Assembly (NCBI RefSeq): GCF_030295915.1
Contig: NZ_AP027361.1
Span: 1,178,001 to 1,242,000 of the forward strand
DNA length: 64,000 nt
Direction: 5' to 3'
DNA from: Thalassotalea sediminis
Lineage (GTDB): Bacteria > Pseudomonadota > Gammaproteobacteria > Enterobacterales > Alteromonadaceae
The notes beneath the pieces were generated by a model that was not told the DNA's origin, made no database searches, and saw nothing but the letters and a program-made list of their open reading frames with translations. This document shows, one piece after another, positions 27,361-36,005 of this stretch (its first letter is position 1; each line of letters opens with the position of its first letter). A program made the translations under genes and the position numbers.

Positions 27361-28392
27361 ATGCGCTTAATTGAAAAAGTTTGGTTTCATCAACACCCCG
27401 CACGTTATGTATTAGTGCCTCTACTACTGCCATTCTCCGGATTGTTTTGGTTGATAACGTTCGTCAGACGGCTTTGTTATCGTCTAGGCGTTTTAAAACA
27501 AACTCATCATGACGTACCAGTTGTTGTTGTGGGGAATATTGGCGTAGGTGGAAACGGTAAAACCCCAGTTGTGTTATGGCTTATCGAGCAACTAAAAGCG
27601 CGTAATATCAAGGTTGGTGTTATTAGTCGAGGGTATGGTGGTAAAGCGCCTTATTACCCTTTTATCGTTGATGATACTTGCAATGCTAGTATGGTTGGTG
27701 ACGAGCCTATGATGTTGTTTAAACGTTCTCAAATACCGATAGTCGTGGGAAGTGATCGAAATGCTTCAATTGCTAAATTAAAAGCAATGGCGGTTGATAT
27801 TATTATAAGTGATGATGGCTTACAGCATTACAAAATGGCACGAGACTTTGAACTTATCGTTGTTGATGGTAAACGATTATTTGGTAATGGTTTGCTGTTA
27901 CCTGCAGGTCCTCTGAGGGAGGTAAGCACGCGTTTAGCCAATGTTGACCAAGTTATTCTTAATGGTGATAGTCGACAATTGTCATCAGGCGCAACACCGC
28001 AATATACGATGCAATTAGTGGCGAGTAAGTTAGTAAACCTAATAACTGGTGAGTCTTTAAGCATTGAAAAATTTCGTGCTAAATGGCCTCAAGTCAATGT
28101 GTGCGCAGGGATAGGCTCACCAGAGCGTTTTTTTTCTACCGTGTCATCATTGGGCTTTTCAATAACACATCAGCAAGCATTTGTTGATCACCATGATTTT
28201 CAACTAGCTGATTTTAGAAATTTCGATAACAATATACCATTGCTTATGACAGAAAAAGACGCCGTAAAGTGTCAGGCATTTTCACAAGCACATTGGTGGT
28301 ATTTACCGGTAGACGCGACGTTCGATGAATCGTCTACTTCAAGCATGATCAACGCGTTGTTAATGAGAGTTAACCCGTCTATAAAAAAATAA
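27361..28392 (+). CDS. lpxK: Tetraacyldisaccharide 4'-kinase LpxK
   Basis: A 343-residue membrane-associated kinase that phosphorylates the 4' position of the lipid A disaccharide. The N-terminal hydrophobic helix ([23 protein letters not shown]) anchors it, the P-loop is [18 protein letters not shown], and further family motifs are [46 protein letters not shown] and [10 protein letters not shown]. Downstream are [11 protein letters not shown] and a C-terminal domain. Intact. Gene order msbA-lpxK-ycaR-kdsB is conserved in gammaproteobacteria. Confidence 0.96.
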   Translation: MRLIEKVWFHQHPARYVLVPLLLPFSGLFWLITFVRRLCYRLGVLKQTHHDVPVVVVGNIGVGGNGKTPVVLWLIEQLKARNIKVGVISRGYGGKAPYYPFIVDDTCNASMVGDEPMMLFKRSQIPIVVGSDRNASIAKLKAMAVDIIISDDGLQHYKMARDFELIVVDGKRLFGNGLLLPAGPLREVSTRLANVDQVILNGDSRQLSSGATPQYTMQLVASKLVNLITGESLSIEKFRAKWPQVNVCAGIGSPERFFSTVSSLGFSITHQQAFVDHHDFQLADFRNFDNNIPLLMTEKDAVKCQAFSQAHWWYLPVDATFDESSTSSMINALLMRVNPSIKK

Positions 28393-28403
28393 AGAGAATT
28401 ATT

Positions 28404-28589
28404 ATGGCTTTTGATATTAAATTAATGGAAATTCTTGCCTGCCCTGTATGTAAAGGGAAACTTCATTATAAAAAAGATCTGCAAGAACTGTGGTGTAATT
28501 TTGACAAACTTGCGTATGCGATTAATAAAGATATTCCTGTGTTATTAGAAAGTGAAGCACGTCGCCTTAGCGAAGAAGAGCGCAATTAG
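28404..28589 (+). CDS. ycaR: Trm112 family protein YcaR
   Basis: A 61-residue protein of the Trm112/UPF0434 family: [47 protein letters not shown]. The CPVC knuckle is kept; the second position has a single cysteine (WCN), as in the bacterial short form. It is invariably located between lpxK and kdsB. The molecular role is not established in bacteria. AGAGAAT precedes the ATG at good spacing. Confidence 0.92.
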   Translation: MAFDIKLMEILACPVCKGKLHYKKDLQELWCNFDKLAYAINKDIPVLLESEARRLSEEERN

Positions 28590-28602
28590 TTCGGAGAGAG
28601 TT

Positions 28603-29370
28603 ATGTCATTTGTTGTTGTTATTCCTGCGAGATATGAATCTACGCGATTACCTGGCAAAGTGCTAGCTGATATCGACGGTAAGCCAATGATTCAATGGGT
28701 TGTTGAAAAAGCAGTTAAAAGCGGTGCTGATAAGGTTATTGTTGCAACCGATAACAAACAAGTCGCAACAGAAGTTGAACGCTTTGGTGGTGAAGTATGC
28801 TTAACGCGTGCTGATCATCAATCTGGTACTGAAAGACTAGCAGAAGTTGTAGAAAAATATCAATTTTCACCGCAACAAGTTATTGTTAATGTACAAGGGG
28901 ATGAGCCTTTTATCCCCCCTGAAAATATCGCACAAGTTGCTACTAATCTTGCCAATCAGCAAAAGGCAAAAATGGCAACACTTGCTGTTCATATTACCGA
29001 TGTTGAAGAAGCATTTAATCCTAATGCGGTTAAAGTACTCACCGACAAAGATGGCTATGCCTTATATTTCAGTCGAGCGACAATCCCTTATGATAGGGAG
29101 CGTTTTTTGGCTGCCAATGATAAAAGCGCGATTGGTGAATTTTATTTGCGTCATATTGGTATTTACGCTTATCGCGCGAGTTTTATTAATGAATATATTA
29201 GCTGGCCGGCGAGTGAACTTGAGCAAGTTGAATCATTAGAACAATTACGCGTACTTTGGCATGGTGAGAAAATTCATGTTGCGGTTGCACAAAGCCGCCT
29301 ACCTGTTGAAGGGGTAGATACGCCTGAAGACCTAGAAAAGGCAAGGGTATTTGCAAAAGAAATAGCGTAA
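28603..29370 (+). CDS. kdsB: 3-deoxy-manno-octulosonate cytidylyltransferase
   Basis: A 255-residue CMP-Kdo synthetase that activates Kdo for transfer to lipid A. Motifs are [27 protein letters not shown] at the N-terminus, [76 protein letters not shown], and [22 protein letters not shown] chose ATG 28603 ([13 protein letters not shown]), preceded by GGAGAG; an earlier in-frame start inside ycaR would add 17 residues foreign to the family. Followed by a bidirectional terminator. Confidence 0.97.
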   Translation: MSFVVVIPARYESTRLPGKVLADIDGKPMIQWVVEKAVKSGADKVIVATDNKQVATEVERFGGEVCLTRADHQSGTERLAEVVEKYQFSPQQVIVNVQGDEPFIPPENIAQVATNLANQQKAKMATLAVHITDVEEAFNPNAVKVLTDKDGYALYFSRATIPYDRERFLAANDKSAIGEFYLRHIGIYAYRASFINEYISWPASELEQVESLEQLRVLWHGEKIHVAVAQSRLPVEGVDTPEDLEKARVFAKEIA

Positions 29371-29379
29371 AGCTTATAA

Positions 29380-29405
29380 AAAAGCCCGTATACCGGGCTT
29401 TTTTT
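29380..29405. terminator. Bidirectional terminator between kdsB and rnhA
   Basis: AAAAAAGCCCG, loop TATA, CGGGCTTTTTTT. It is GC-rich with A and T tracts on either side, and lies between two convergent genes; the rnhA stop codon touches its right edge. Confidence 0.88.
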
Positions 29406-30174
29406 AACCAGAAGGCATAGCGAGTATTACGCCAACATCGAGTGTTTTATCAAATTTAACGAAGCTTTTTTGTTGTGACATACGGGCGTAAACCGCCATG
29501 CGATCTGCGAGCTCATTGCCTTCAATATTGGCGTGCCCTTTAACATGGCTTACGGTAAGGTGTTGTTTTAGTTGCTGATAAAGTTCAAAACAGCTTTTTA
29601 TTATTTCAGGGTTTTTAATGGGTTGCCCATCAGCTTTTTTCCAACCTTTACGTTGCCAACCAGCAGCCCATTTAGTAATACAGTCAATCGAATAACGAGA
29701 GTCGCTTAATATTTCAATTGTTTGATTTTTATCAATATGTATAAATTGCTGAGCGAGTTTAAAAGACTCTAATAGCCCTAAAAGCTCTGCACTATTATTT
29801 GTACCTTGATCTTCATATAAACCGTACCAGAGTGCTTGAAGCCCACCTTTATGATAAACCGCAATACCTGTCCCTGCTTGACCCGGGTTTGGCGAACATG
29901 CACCATCACTGTATATTTGTATATCAGCGTCAACACCGTGTGCATTTGCACTTGGTTTAGTTGCTTTTTTAGTACTCGGCTTTGTTTGTGTTAATGCGCG
30001 TTTAGCAAGTGCTTTAGTATATGTATCTTGATACGCTTTTTCTGCATCTGCTTTGGTAGTGAAACCCATGTATTGGGCATCAGGTCTGCCAGAAGTAAGT
30101 TGTTGTACCTGTGGCCAGTTATCAAAAATACCTGTTTTAGCCCCTTTCCAAATTACGTAGTATTTTTTCGCCAT
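29404..30174 (-). CDS. rnhA: Ribonuclease HI with N-terminal RNA-DNA hybrid binding domain
   Basis: A 256-residue enzyme degrading RNA in RNA-DNA hybrids. Residues 1-50 (KKYYVIWKGAKTGIFDNWPQVQ, YMGFTTKADAEKAY) form an RHBD/viroplasmin-type hybrid-binding domain, then a lysine/alanine-rich linker, and the RNase H fold from about residue 84. Catalytic residues are present: D in IYSDGACS, E in NNSAELLGLLES, D in ILSDSRYS and D in GNELAD, plus the H of SHVKGHAN. This eukaryote-like architecture is also known in some Shewanella-type genomes. It is 6 nt downstream of lgt and probably cotranscribed. Confidence 0.93.
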   Translation of the reverse strand: MAKKYYVIWKGAKTGIFDNWPQVQQLTSGRPDAQYMGFTTKADAEKAYQDTYTKALAKRALTQTKPSTKKATKPSANAHGVDADIQIYSDGACSPNPGQAGTGIAVYHKGGLQALWYGLYEDQGTNNSAELLGLLESFKLAQQFIHIDKNQTIEILSDSRYSIDCITKWAAGWQRKGWKKADGQPIKNPEIIKSCFELYQQLKQHLTVSHVKGHANIEGNELADRMAVYARMSQQKSFVKFDKTLDVGVILAMPSG

Positions 30175-30180
30175 AACGAA

Positions 30181-30975
30181 TTACTTTTCACCATTTGATT
30201 GCGCACTGTGTTTAGCACGAATTAATAAAAATATTCCCACGAAGAAGAAAGGGATACTTAGCATTTGTCCTGTATTTAATGCTGACTCAAGTGCATATGA
30301 AGCTTGTTGCTGCTTAAAAAATTCGATAATAAAGCGCGCACTAAATGTGAGTACCAGAAATAGGCCGAGTATGGCACCAGTGCGATCTTTTATACGTGTT
30401 TTTCGATATAGCATGGTAAGTGTGATTGCGATCAAAAGGTAAGCGATGGCTTCGTATAATTGAGCTGGGTGTCTTGCAATAGCATCTACACGCTCAAATA
30501 CAATGGCCCATGGTACGTCGCTTTGATGTCCTAATATTTCAGAGTTTACAAAATTTGCTAAACGAACAAAAATGCCAAAAACAGCAGTAGCAATGGCTAA
30601 CCTATCCAGTAACCATAATGTTTGAATATGGTTATTTTTACAAAATAACCATGTACCGAGTATTGCACCTAAACCGCCACCATGACTTGCTAGTCCGCCT
30701 TCCCAAATAGCAAATATTTTTAATGGGTTAGCAAGGTAGAAACTGGGATCATAAAAAAAACAATGGCCGAGCCTAGCACCAATAATAATGCCAAGCACAA
30801 CGTACATTAATAAGTTATCTAATAATGCTACGTCGCGTTTTTCAAGGGTGAAAATCCACTTCATGTAGTACAGGCCAGCAAAAATTGCACTGGCAAATAA
30901 GGCGCCATACCAATGAATTGTAATGGGTCCAAGTGAGAGTAAGACGGGGTCGACGTTCCAAACAAAATGTGTCAC
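30181..30975 (-). CDS. lgt: Prolipoprotein diacylglyceryl transferase Lgt
   Basis: A 264-residue inner-membrane enzyme that adds diacylglycerol from phosphatidylglycerol to the lipobox cysteine. It has seven TMs. The signature is seen in FVRLANFVNSEILG; the conserved GARLGHCFFYDP and WEGGLASHGGGLGAILG are also present, as is the substrate-binding YEAIAYLLI near RHPAQLYEA. It begins FVWNVDPVLLSLGPITIHWYGAL. Complete. Upstream of rnhA with 6 nt between them. It provides the first step for the lipoproteins that LolCDE (5.2-8.3 kb) later exports. Confidence 0.96.
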   Translation of the reverse strand: MTHFVWNVDPVLLSLGPITIHWYGALFASAIFAGLYYMKWIFTLEKRDVALLDNLLMYVVLGIIIGARLGHCFFYDPSFYLANPLKIFAIWEGGLASHGGGLGAILGTWLFCKNNHIQTLWLLDRLAIATAVFGIFVRLANFVNSEILGHQSDVPWAIVFERVDAIARHPAQLYEAIAYLLIAITLTMLYRKTRIKDRTGAILGLFLVLTFSARFIIEFFKQQQASYALESALNTGQMLSIPFFFVGIFLLIRAKHSAQSNGEK

Positions 30976-31077
30976 AGGTAAACCTTGATAAGGAAAAATT
31001 ACTGGCGCTAATATAGCAGTCTATCTATAGTTTGTGCAGCTAAATAGGTAAAAATTATAATAAATTTAAGTGAAATA

Positions 31078-31977
31078 TTACGTCAGCAATAAGCTTAAAG
31101 ATAAGATTATTGGGGTTGCTAATGTTAAAACGACATTTATCGCCATTGCGCCTGGTTTGTCACCAATAGCATGGCGTTGACTTTTTATTGCACAAAAAAC
31201 CCAAAATGTTGCGCAAAGAGGTAGAACAGCGATAGCAGAGGTTAAAGGCAAATATTCGAATATCACTAAACTTACTAAGACACTTATTGTGATCAGTGCG
31301 CTCACTAGGTATAAATTGGCGGCGTTATCAATACCAAACTTGATTGCCCAGTGATTACGTCCTACACGTTTGTCTTGTTCTATATCAGGCAGTTGGTTAA
31401 CTAATAATAAATTGCTTATTAATAAGCAGGGAATAAGTAGTAAGAGCAAATGTGCAAGGGTGATCGAATGGTTAAGAACAATAATAGTACCTAGCGTCAT
31501 AAAGTAGCCAAAGCCTAAACCAGGCGCGAGATAACATAGTATCGGATGACGATTAATCCAATTTGTATAGGTAATAACAAGTATTAAGCCAAGTAGACCT
31601 ATTGGCAAAATAGCTAAGCCTTGCGTAACAGTAAAGTAAATACCAATCGCGCAAGTAATGACTAACGACAAGGCAGCCAGTAGCTTTACAGCATTTAGCA
31701 AATTTGAATTATGCGTAAGTAACCCACTACCACCACTGAAAGGCGTACGCTTAGTTGTTAAGTCTAAGCCACTTTCAAAATCCTGAAATTCATTAATTGT
31801 ATTAACGGCGATTGCTGCGGTAACAGAACCTATTAGTGCCAGCAATACTGTAAGCGCATCAAGTTGTTGCGTTTCTCTGTAAACAATAGCAATGGCTAGC
31901 GTTACACAGATAGGCGCGAGTAATAAAAAAGCAGGTCTAGCACTAGGCAAAGCTGACGCCAAATTTGTTAAATACAT
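31078..31977 (-). CDS. UbiA family prenyltransferase (MenA-like)
   Basis: A 299-residue polytopic membrane protein of the UbiA superfamily. The first Asp-rich motif is NTINEFQDFESGLD (N-x3-D-x4-D), the second is in NQLPDIEQDKRVGRNHWAIKFG (DxEQDxxxG). Eight to nine TMs are predicted. The RxxLAxxxG and GGSGLLTHNS loop resemble MenA (1,4-dihydroxy-2-naphthoate octaprenyltransferase) more than UbiA, but no men gene is nearby, so the quinone or other acceptor is unproven. It stands alone, 102 nt upstream of lgt's start. Confidence 0.85.
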   Translation of the reverse strand: MYLTNLASALPSARPAFLLLAPICVTLAIAIVYRETQQLDALTVLLALIGSVTAAIAVNTINEFQDFESGLDLTTKRTPFSGGSGLLTHNSNLLNAVKLLAALSLVITCAIGIYFTVTQGLAILPIGLLGLILVITYTNWINRHPILCYLAPGLGFGYFMTLGTIIVLNHSITLAHLLLLLIPCLLISNLLLVNQLPDIEQDKRVGRNHWAIKFGIDNAANLYLVSALITISVLVSLVIFEYLPLTSAIAVLPLCATFWVFCAIKSQRHAIGDKPGAMAINVVLTLATPIILSLSLLLT

Positions 31978-32104
31978 TTTTTGTTAGCATTATGAAGATT
32001 ATTGTTAGCATAGCCTGTACAATTGTTGACTGACAAGCTTAATTTTTTCCTGCTTCGTGTTATATTGTCAGTATTATAAAAATACCAGTGTTCAATTAAT
32101 TCTT

Positions 32105-33019
32105 ATGAAAACCTTACATTTACCACAAACGCCTTATACTTCTTCTCGATTAATATATGGTTGTATGCGTATTTGCGGCGATAACTCAATCGATGCACGT
32201 AATAAAGGAAAAAGAGCGATACAAGCAGCTCTTGATGCCGGATATAATCATTTTGATCATGCTGATATTTATGGCGGTGGAGAAAGTGAGTCTTTGTTTG
32301 GTGAAATGATGAAGTCAACGCCATCATTACGCGATAAATTAATTATTACCTCTAAAGCGGGAATTCGTCCTCGGCAAGAAAATGACTATGCACCAACGCG
32401 TTACGATTTTAGTAAGAAGTATATTTTAAATGCTGTTGAAGGTTCATTATCGCGATTAAATGTCGATTATTTAGATCTCTTTTTGTTACATCGTCCTGAT
32501 TTTTTAATGGATGTGCATGAAGTCGCAGAAACCTTTGCACTATTGAAAGCTTCTGGAAAAGTAAAGCATTTTGGTGTCAGTAACTTTCTACCTTCGCAAG
32601 TTGAAATGCTGCGTTCAGTTATGTCAATGCCGCTCGTGGCGAACCAGGTTGAAATTAATATTCATAACATTGATACCTTGCTTAATGGCACATTAGATCA
32701 GTGCCAACAGCATCAGATTGCGCCAATTGCTTGGTGTCCTCTTGGTGGCGTCGCTTATTCAGCGTGGGGAAATACTTTTACCATTAGCGATGAGCAACGC
32801 ATTGAAAATGAGCTAAATCAACAGGCTGAGAATTACCAATGTCAGCCATGGCAAGTGATATTAGCTTGGTTATTAAAGCATCCCGCCAATATTTTTCCGA
32901 TTATCGGCACTACCACGGCTGAACGTATTGAAGCCGCAAAAGTAGCATTTTCACTTGCATATACACGTGAAGATTGGTATCGATTATTGGAAGCGAGAAA
33001 TGGGCAAGCTGTTCCTTAG
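32105..33019 (+). CDS. Aldo/keto reductase, YdhF-like
   Basis: A 304-residue NADPH-dependent oxidoreductase. The catalytic tetrad is visible: D and Y in FDHADIYGGGESE, K in LIITSKAGI, H in FLLHRPD. NADPH-binding elements GVSNFLPSQVEML, NQVEINIHN and PIIGTTTAERIEAA are typical of the E. coli YdhF group. I start at ATG 32105 (MKTLHLPQTPYTSSRLIYGCMR); an in-frame start 48 nt further upstream is not supported by the family N-terminus. No strong Shine-Dalgarno is evident. The physiological substrate is unknown. Confidence 0.9.
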   Translation: MKTLHLPQTPYTSSRLIYGCMRICGDNSIDARNKGKRAIQAALDAGYNHFDHADIYGGGESESLFGEMMKSTPSLRDKLIITSKAGIRPRQENDYAPTRYDFSKKYILNAVEGSLSRLNVDYLDLFLLHRPDFLMDVHEVAETFALLKASGKVKHFGVSNFLPSQVEMLRSVMSMPLVANQVEINIHNIDTLLNGTLDQCQQHQIAPIAWCPLGGVAYSAWGNTFTISDEQRIENELNQQAENYQCQPWQVILAWLLKHPANIFPIIGTTTAERIEAAKVAFSLAYTREDWYRLLEARNGQAVP

Positions 33020-33072
33020 GTTAAGGCATTGATGAGTACAAGTCATGTAAGTAGCCTAATAGCTTTTACACA

Positions 33073-33699
33073 ATGATAAAAACATATAGTTTTAGGCGAG
33101 AAATTGAAGAGGGTAGCGTTATTAATTCAACAGCACGTCGCTTAGCGTTTCAACTTACTACTGAGCACAAGGAACCACTCGACTTAACCGAGCATTTGCC
33201 ATTCCAAATCGCAGTCGTCAGTAATTTATTGGCTTTAAATAGAGATTGGAAAATTCGTAATCTCTCTGATTTGGATCCGCGTGAAATGCGAGTTTTGCTT
33301 AATATTGGCTCTTATATGCCAATTAAGTCTGCAGATATCGCTTATCAATCACGTCTTGACTCTTACACGGTTTCTCGTGCTGTTAAAAAGTTACTTTCGT
33401 TAGGGCTAGTAGAGTCACAACCTGATCAATACAAGAAAAATGTTAAGAACCTCGTGCTTAATGAGCAAGGGCTTACGATATACAAACACGTGACTGCTGC
33501 AATGGACCAGCGCAGTAAACAGCTCGAAAGTGTATTAACGGAAGAAGAAAAATCTGCATTTTATCAAATGTTAGCGAAAATCGAAGATAAGGCTGAACAA
33601 CTCCTTGCAGAGCAAGCAAAAGAGCTTATTGCACAAGGTTTAGATGCGCCAGCTGATCAGAAAGAACTTATTCGTTGGCGAAAGAAAAGTAAAGGTTAA
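33073..33699 (+). CDS. MarR family transcriptional regulator
   Basis: A 208-residue regulator with a winged-helix MarR domain: LPFQIAVVSNLLALNRDWKIRNLSDLDPREMRVLLNIG, then SADIAYQSRLDSYTVSRAVKKLLSLGLVESQPDQYKKNVKNLVLNEQGL (recognition helix and wing). It has an N-terminal extension of about 40 residues and a C-terminal glutamate/lysine-rich coiled coil. Target and ligand are unknown. It follows the ydhF-like gene by 53 nt and is convergent with the LysR gene. Confidence 0.9.
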   Translation: MIKTYSFRREIEEGSVINSTARRLAFQLTTEHKEPLDLTEHLPFQIAVVSNLLALNRDWKIRNLSDLDPREMRVLLNIGSYMPIKSADIAYQSRLDSYTVSRAVKKLLSLGLVESQPDQYKKNVKNLVLNEQGLTIYKHVTAAMDQRSKQLESVLTEEEKSAFYQMLAKIEDKAEQLLAEQAKELIAQGLDAPADQKELIRWRKKSKG

Positions 33700-33748
33700 A
33701 TGCGGTTTTTAATGGTACACACGCGTTTTACGCTACACTAATGCTAGC

Positions 33749-34624
33749 TTATTGAAAACGCGAATACTGCCCCGAGAATACGCCTTTTTTGGTTGATAAC
33801 ACTTCTTTGATATAACGTCGACATTGATTAATTTTTGCCGACTTTCGTAAATCTTGATGATGTAAAACCCAAACGGCAAAATCTGACAGTGGAACGTCAA
33901 TAGGTAATCTTATCACCATTTCATCTTGCACAATATCAGGCATGAAACATGGCATTCTTGCTATGCCAAATCCAGCTCTAACGGCTTGATGCATTGCATA
34001 TAAATCATCTACGCGCATTATTATCTTTGGATTTTTAAAATAATGTGTTGCCCAAGCGGGCATGTTTGCTTCACTACCCCATACTATTACCGGCGTATAG
34101 TCACGTTCAATTAAATCTGCACGTTGATAAAGACCATGTTGAATATGTGTGATTTTAGTACCAATAAGATAATCGGGCGGAGTTGCTGTTACACGCACTG
34201 CTATATCGGCTTCTCTATTTGCCATATTTCGCAACCCTTTACTGACCAGTAAGTTAAGGGTAATTGCTGGGTGTTGATCCGAAAACGTTTTAAGGGGGGC
34301 AGCCATTAAAAACATAAACATGTCATTTGGCATTGTTAAGTTAATCGTGCCCTCCAATCTTGCGTCTTGCCCGAGTAATATCCGGGCAGCTTGATGTGTT
34401 TTATCTTGTAATTGCTGAACAATTTCAAATATAGATGCGCCAGCTTCTGTGAGTTGATAGCCATATTGGGTACGTTCAAATAGCCTAACACCATGTGCAG
34501 CTTCCATTGCTTGTATTCTTCTCGATACAGTTGAGTGGTTTACCCCCAGCGAAATAGCCGCTTGTGAATAACTTCCAGTTTCAGCAACGGCTCCAAAATA
34601 TCTAAAGTCATCCCAGTTGTGCAT
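33749..34624 (-). CDS. LysR family transcriptional regulator
   Basis: A 291-residue LysR protein. The HTH is MHNWDDFRYFGAVAETGSYSQAAISLGVNHSTVSRRIQAMEAAHGVRLFERTQYGYQLTEAG; the effector domain (about 90-280) has the periplasmic-binding fold. This subgroup (W-D-D-x-R-x-F) is typically single-gene regulators. It is transcribed divergently from the NTF2/tautomerase/GST unit with 90 nt between starts, and by usual LysR practice probably regulates that unit. Effector unknown. Confidence 0.92.
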   Translation of the reverse strand: MHNWDDFRYFGAVAETGSYSQAAISLGVNHSTVSRRIQAMEAAHGVRLFERTQYGYQLTEAGASIFEIVQQLQDKTHQAARILLGQDARLEGTINLTMPNDMFMFLMAAPLKTFSDQHPAITLNLLVSKGLRNMANREADIAVRVTATPPDYLIGTKITHIQHGLYQRADLIERDYTPVIVWGSEANMPAWATHYFKNPKIIMRVDDLYAMHQAVRAGFGIARMPCFMPDIVQDEMVIRLPIDVPLSDFAVWVLHHQDLRKSAKINQCRRYIKEVLSTKKGVFSGQYSRFQ

Positions 34625-34714
34625 ATTTGCAAATCCAATGTGTGTTTATTGTGAATTTATCAGTAGTCTGATGTTTTGTAAACTACGCCTATTACTGAGA
34701 TAGGAGTTAAACAA

Positions 34715-35092
34715 GTGGATCATATCAGTGCTATTAGACAACAAATTGACAAGTACTTTGACGGGTTATATCACGCAGATGTCTCGTTATTAATGCAGGT
34801 GTTTCACCCAAATGCTCGCTATACCAGTACTACCGACGGTGAGTTAATTCATTTATCAATGCCTGCCTATTTCGAGAATGTAGAAAATCGGCAAGCTCCT
34901 TCAAGTAAAGGGCAAGTAAGGCAAGACCGCGTACTCACTATTGATGTTATTGGCAATTATACCGCTTTAGCCAAGGTTCAATGTGTTATTGCACCGAAGT
35001 ATTTCACTGATTTTTTAAGCTTTATTTACCTTGATAATAAATGGCAGATCATTAGCAAGGTATTCCACTATCAACTAACACCATTTAAATAA
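34715..35092 (+). CDS. NTF2-like (lumazine-binding/SnoaL) protein
   Basis: A 125-residue single-domain NTF2-fold protein: IRQQIDKYFDGLYHADVSLLMQVFHPNARYTSTTDGELIHLSMPAYFENVENR, then YTALAKVQCVIAPKYFTDFLSFIYLDNKWQIISKVFHYQL. It resembles the 'putative lumazine-binding' family (PF12893), of unproven activity. GTG start at 34715, preceded by AGGAG. It is first in a three-gene unit divergent from the LysR gene. Confidence 0.85.
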   Translation: MDHISAIRQQIDKYFDGLYHADVSLLMQVFHPNARYTSTTDGELIHLSMPAYFENVENRQAPSSKGQVRQDRVLTIDVIGNYTALAKVQCVIAPKYFTDFLSFIYLDNKWQIISKVFHYQLTPFK

Positions 35093-35115
35093 TGTTGCAC
35101 AACTGAGGAAAAACA

Positions 35116-35322
35116 ATGCCTTATGTAAAAATACAAGTTACCGATGAAGGGGTAACAAGCTCACAAAAACAACGCTTGATTGCACAAACTACTGAGATGT
35201 TATCAGACGTATTGAATAAAGATCCCGCAACTACATTTGTTGTCATTGAAGAAGTACCACTAGAAAATTGGGGGATTTCAGGTTTGCCAGTACATGAACT
35301 TCGCCGCAAACAACAACGTTAA
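35116..35322 (+). CDS. 4-oxalocrotonate tautomerase family protein
   Basis: A 68-residue tautomerase-superfamily protein. Proline is at position 2 of the ORF (MPYVKIQV), which becomes the catalytic N-terminal Pro1 after methionine removal. The rest (TSSQKQRLIAQTTEMLSDVLNKDPATTFVVIEEVPLENWGISGLPVHELR) has the beta-alpha-beta pattern of the family. It sits between the NTF2 and GST genes in the LysR-flanked unit. Substrate unknown. Confidence 0.88.
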   Translation: MPYVKIQVTDEGVTSSQKQRLIAQTTEMLSDVLNKDPATTFVVIEEVPLENWGISGLPVHELRRKQQR

Positions 35323-35345
35323 TTTTACGCTAATAGGAAAGAACT

Positions 35346-35963
35346 ATGTATAAACTCGTAACTTTACCTGGAACCTGTTCAACAGGTATTCATGTTTTAT
35401 TAAATATCTTGGGCATTAAAGCTGAAGTAATTCACCGAGATGAGGTGCCTAATTACCAGCAAAAAGTACCTACAAATCAAGTGCCGGCATTATTAGATGG
35501 AGACCTTGTGTTAACTGAAGGTGCAGCGATAATATTGTACTTACTTGATAAACATCAAGTTACCTTCTCGAATGAACAAGAAAAAACAACGTTTAATCAA
35601 TGGTTAATGTTTAACTATGCCACATTACACCCAGCTTACAGTAAATTGTTTACTACCGCTTTTGTAATGGCTGATAGTGAAGAAAAGACAATTTATTTAC
35701 AACAACTTGGTGATAGTGTCGCAGAACTTTGGAAAATTATTGATAGCCGATTGGCACATCAACCTTACATTACAGGTAATAATGTGACGGTTATGGACTA
35801 TCTTTTGGCGATCTATGTTAACTGGGGTAATTATTTTCCTCAATTAACAATTCCTGTTGGTGATAATGTAAAGAGATTAGTTGCTGATGTAACTCAACAT
35901 AAAGCTTTTGTTGATGCTTTCGATAACGAAGGAGCAACTTTTAGTTTGCCACAGGGAGCCTAG
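35346..35963 (+). CDS. Glutathione S-transferase family protein
   Basis: A 205-residue GST. The thioredoxin-like N-domain has MYKLVTLPGTCSTGIHVLLNILGI (Cys/Ser/Thr active-site region) and VPALLDGDLVLTEGAAIILYLLD, the glutathione-binding V-P-x-L...E-x-x-A/S motif. An all-alpha C-domain follows, with TVMDYLLAIYVNWG. It resembles bacterial beta-class GSTs in which the catalytic position is cysteine. Last gene of the NTF2-tautomerase-GST unit; such trios suggest detoxification of electrophilic or aromatic compounds. Confidence 0.9.
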   Translation: MYKLVTLPGTCSTGIHVLLNILGIKAEVIHRDEVPNYQQKVPTNQVPALLDGDLVLTEGAAIILYLLDKHQVTFSNEQEKTTFNQWLMFNYATLHPAYSKLFTTAFVMADSEEKTIYLQQLGDSVAELWKIIDSRLAHQPYITGNNVTVMDYLLAIYVNWGNYFPQLTIPVGDNVKRLVADVTQHKAFVDAFDNEGATFSLPQGA

Positions 35964-35967
35964 TTAT

Positions 35968-35999
35968 AAGGCCTTGTTAGTGCATACTCACAAGGCCTT
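35968..35999. terminator. Terminator between the GST and MFS genes
   Basis: AAGGCCTTG at 35968-35976 pairs perfectly with CAAGGCCTT at 35991-35999 with a 14-nt loop. It lies between two convergent genes and probably ends both transcripts, although the T tracts are short. Confidence 0.6.
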
Positions 36000-36005
36000 T
36001 AAACT

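Noticed and set aside
33721..33752. Terminator between the MarR and LysR genes from ACGCGTTTT/AAAACGCG
   Set aside because: The loop is about 15 nt and the stem short with no T tract in the right place; not convincing as an intrinsic terminator.
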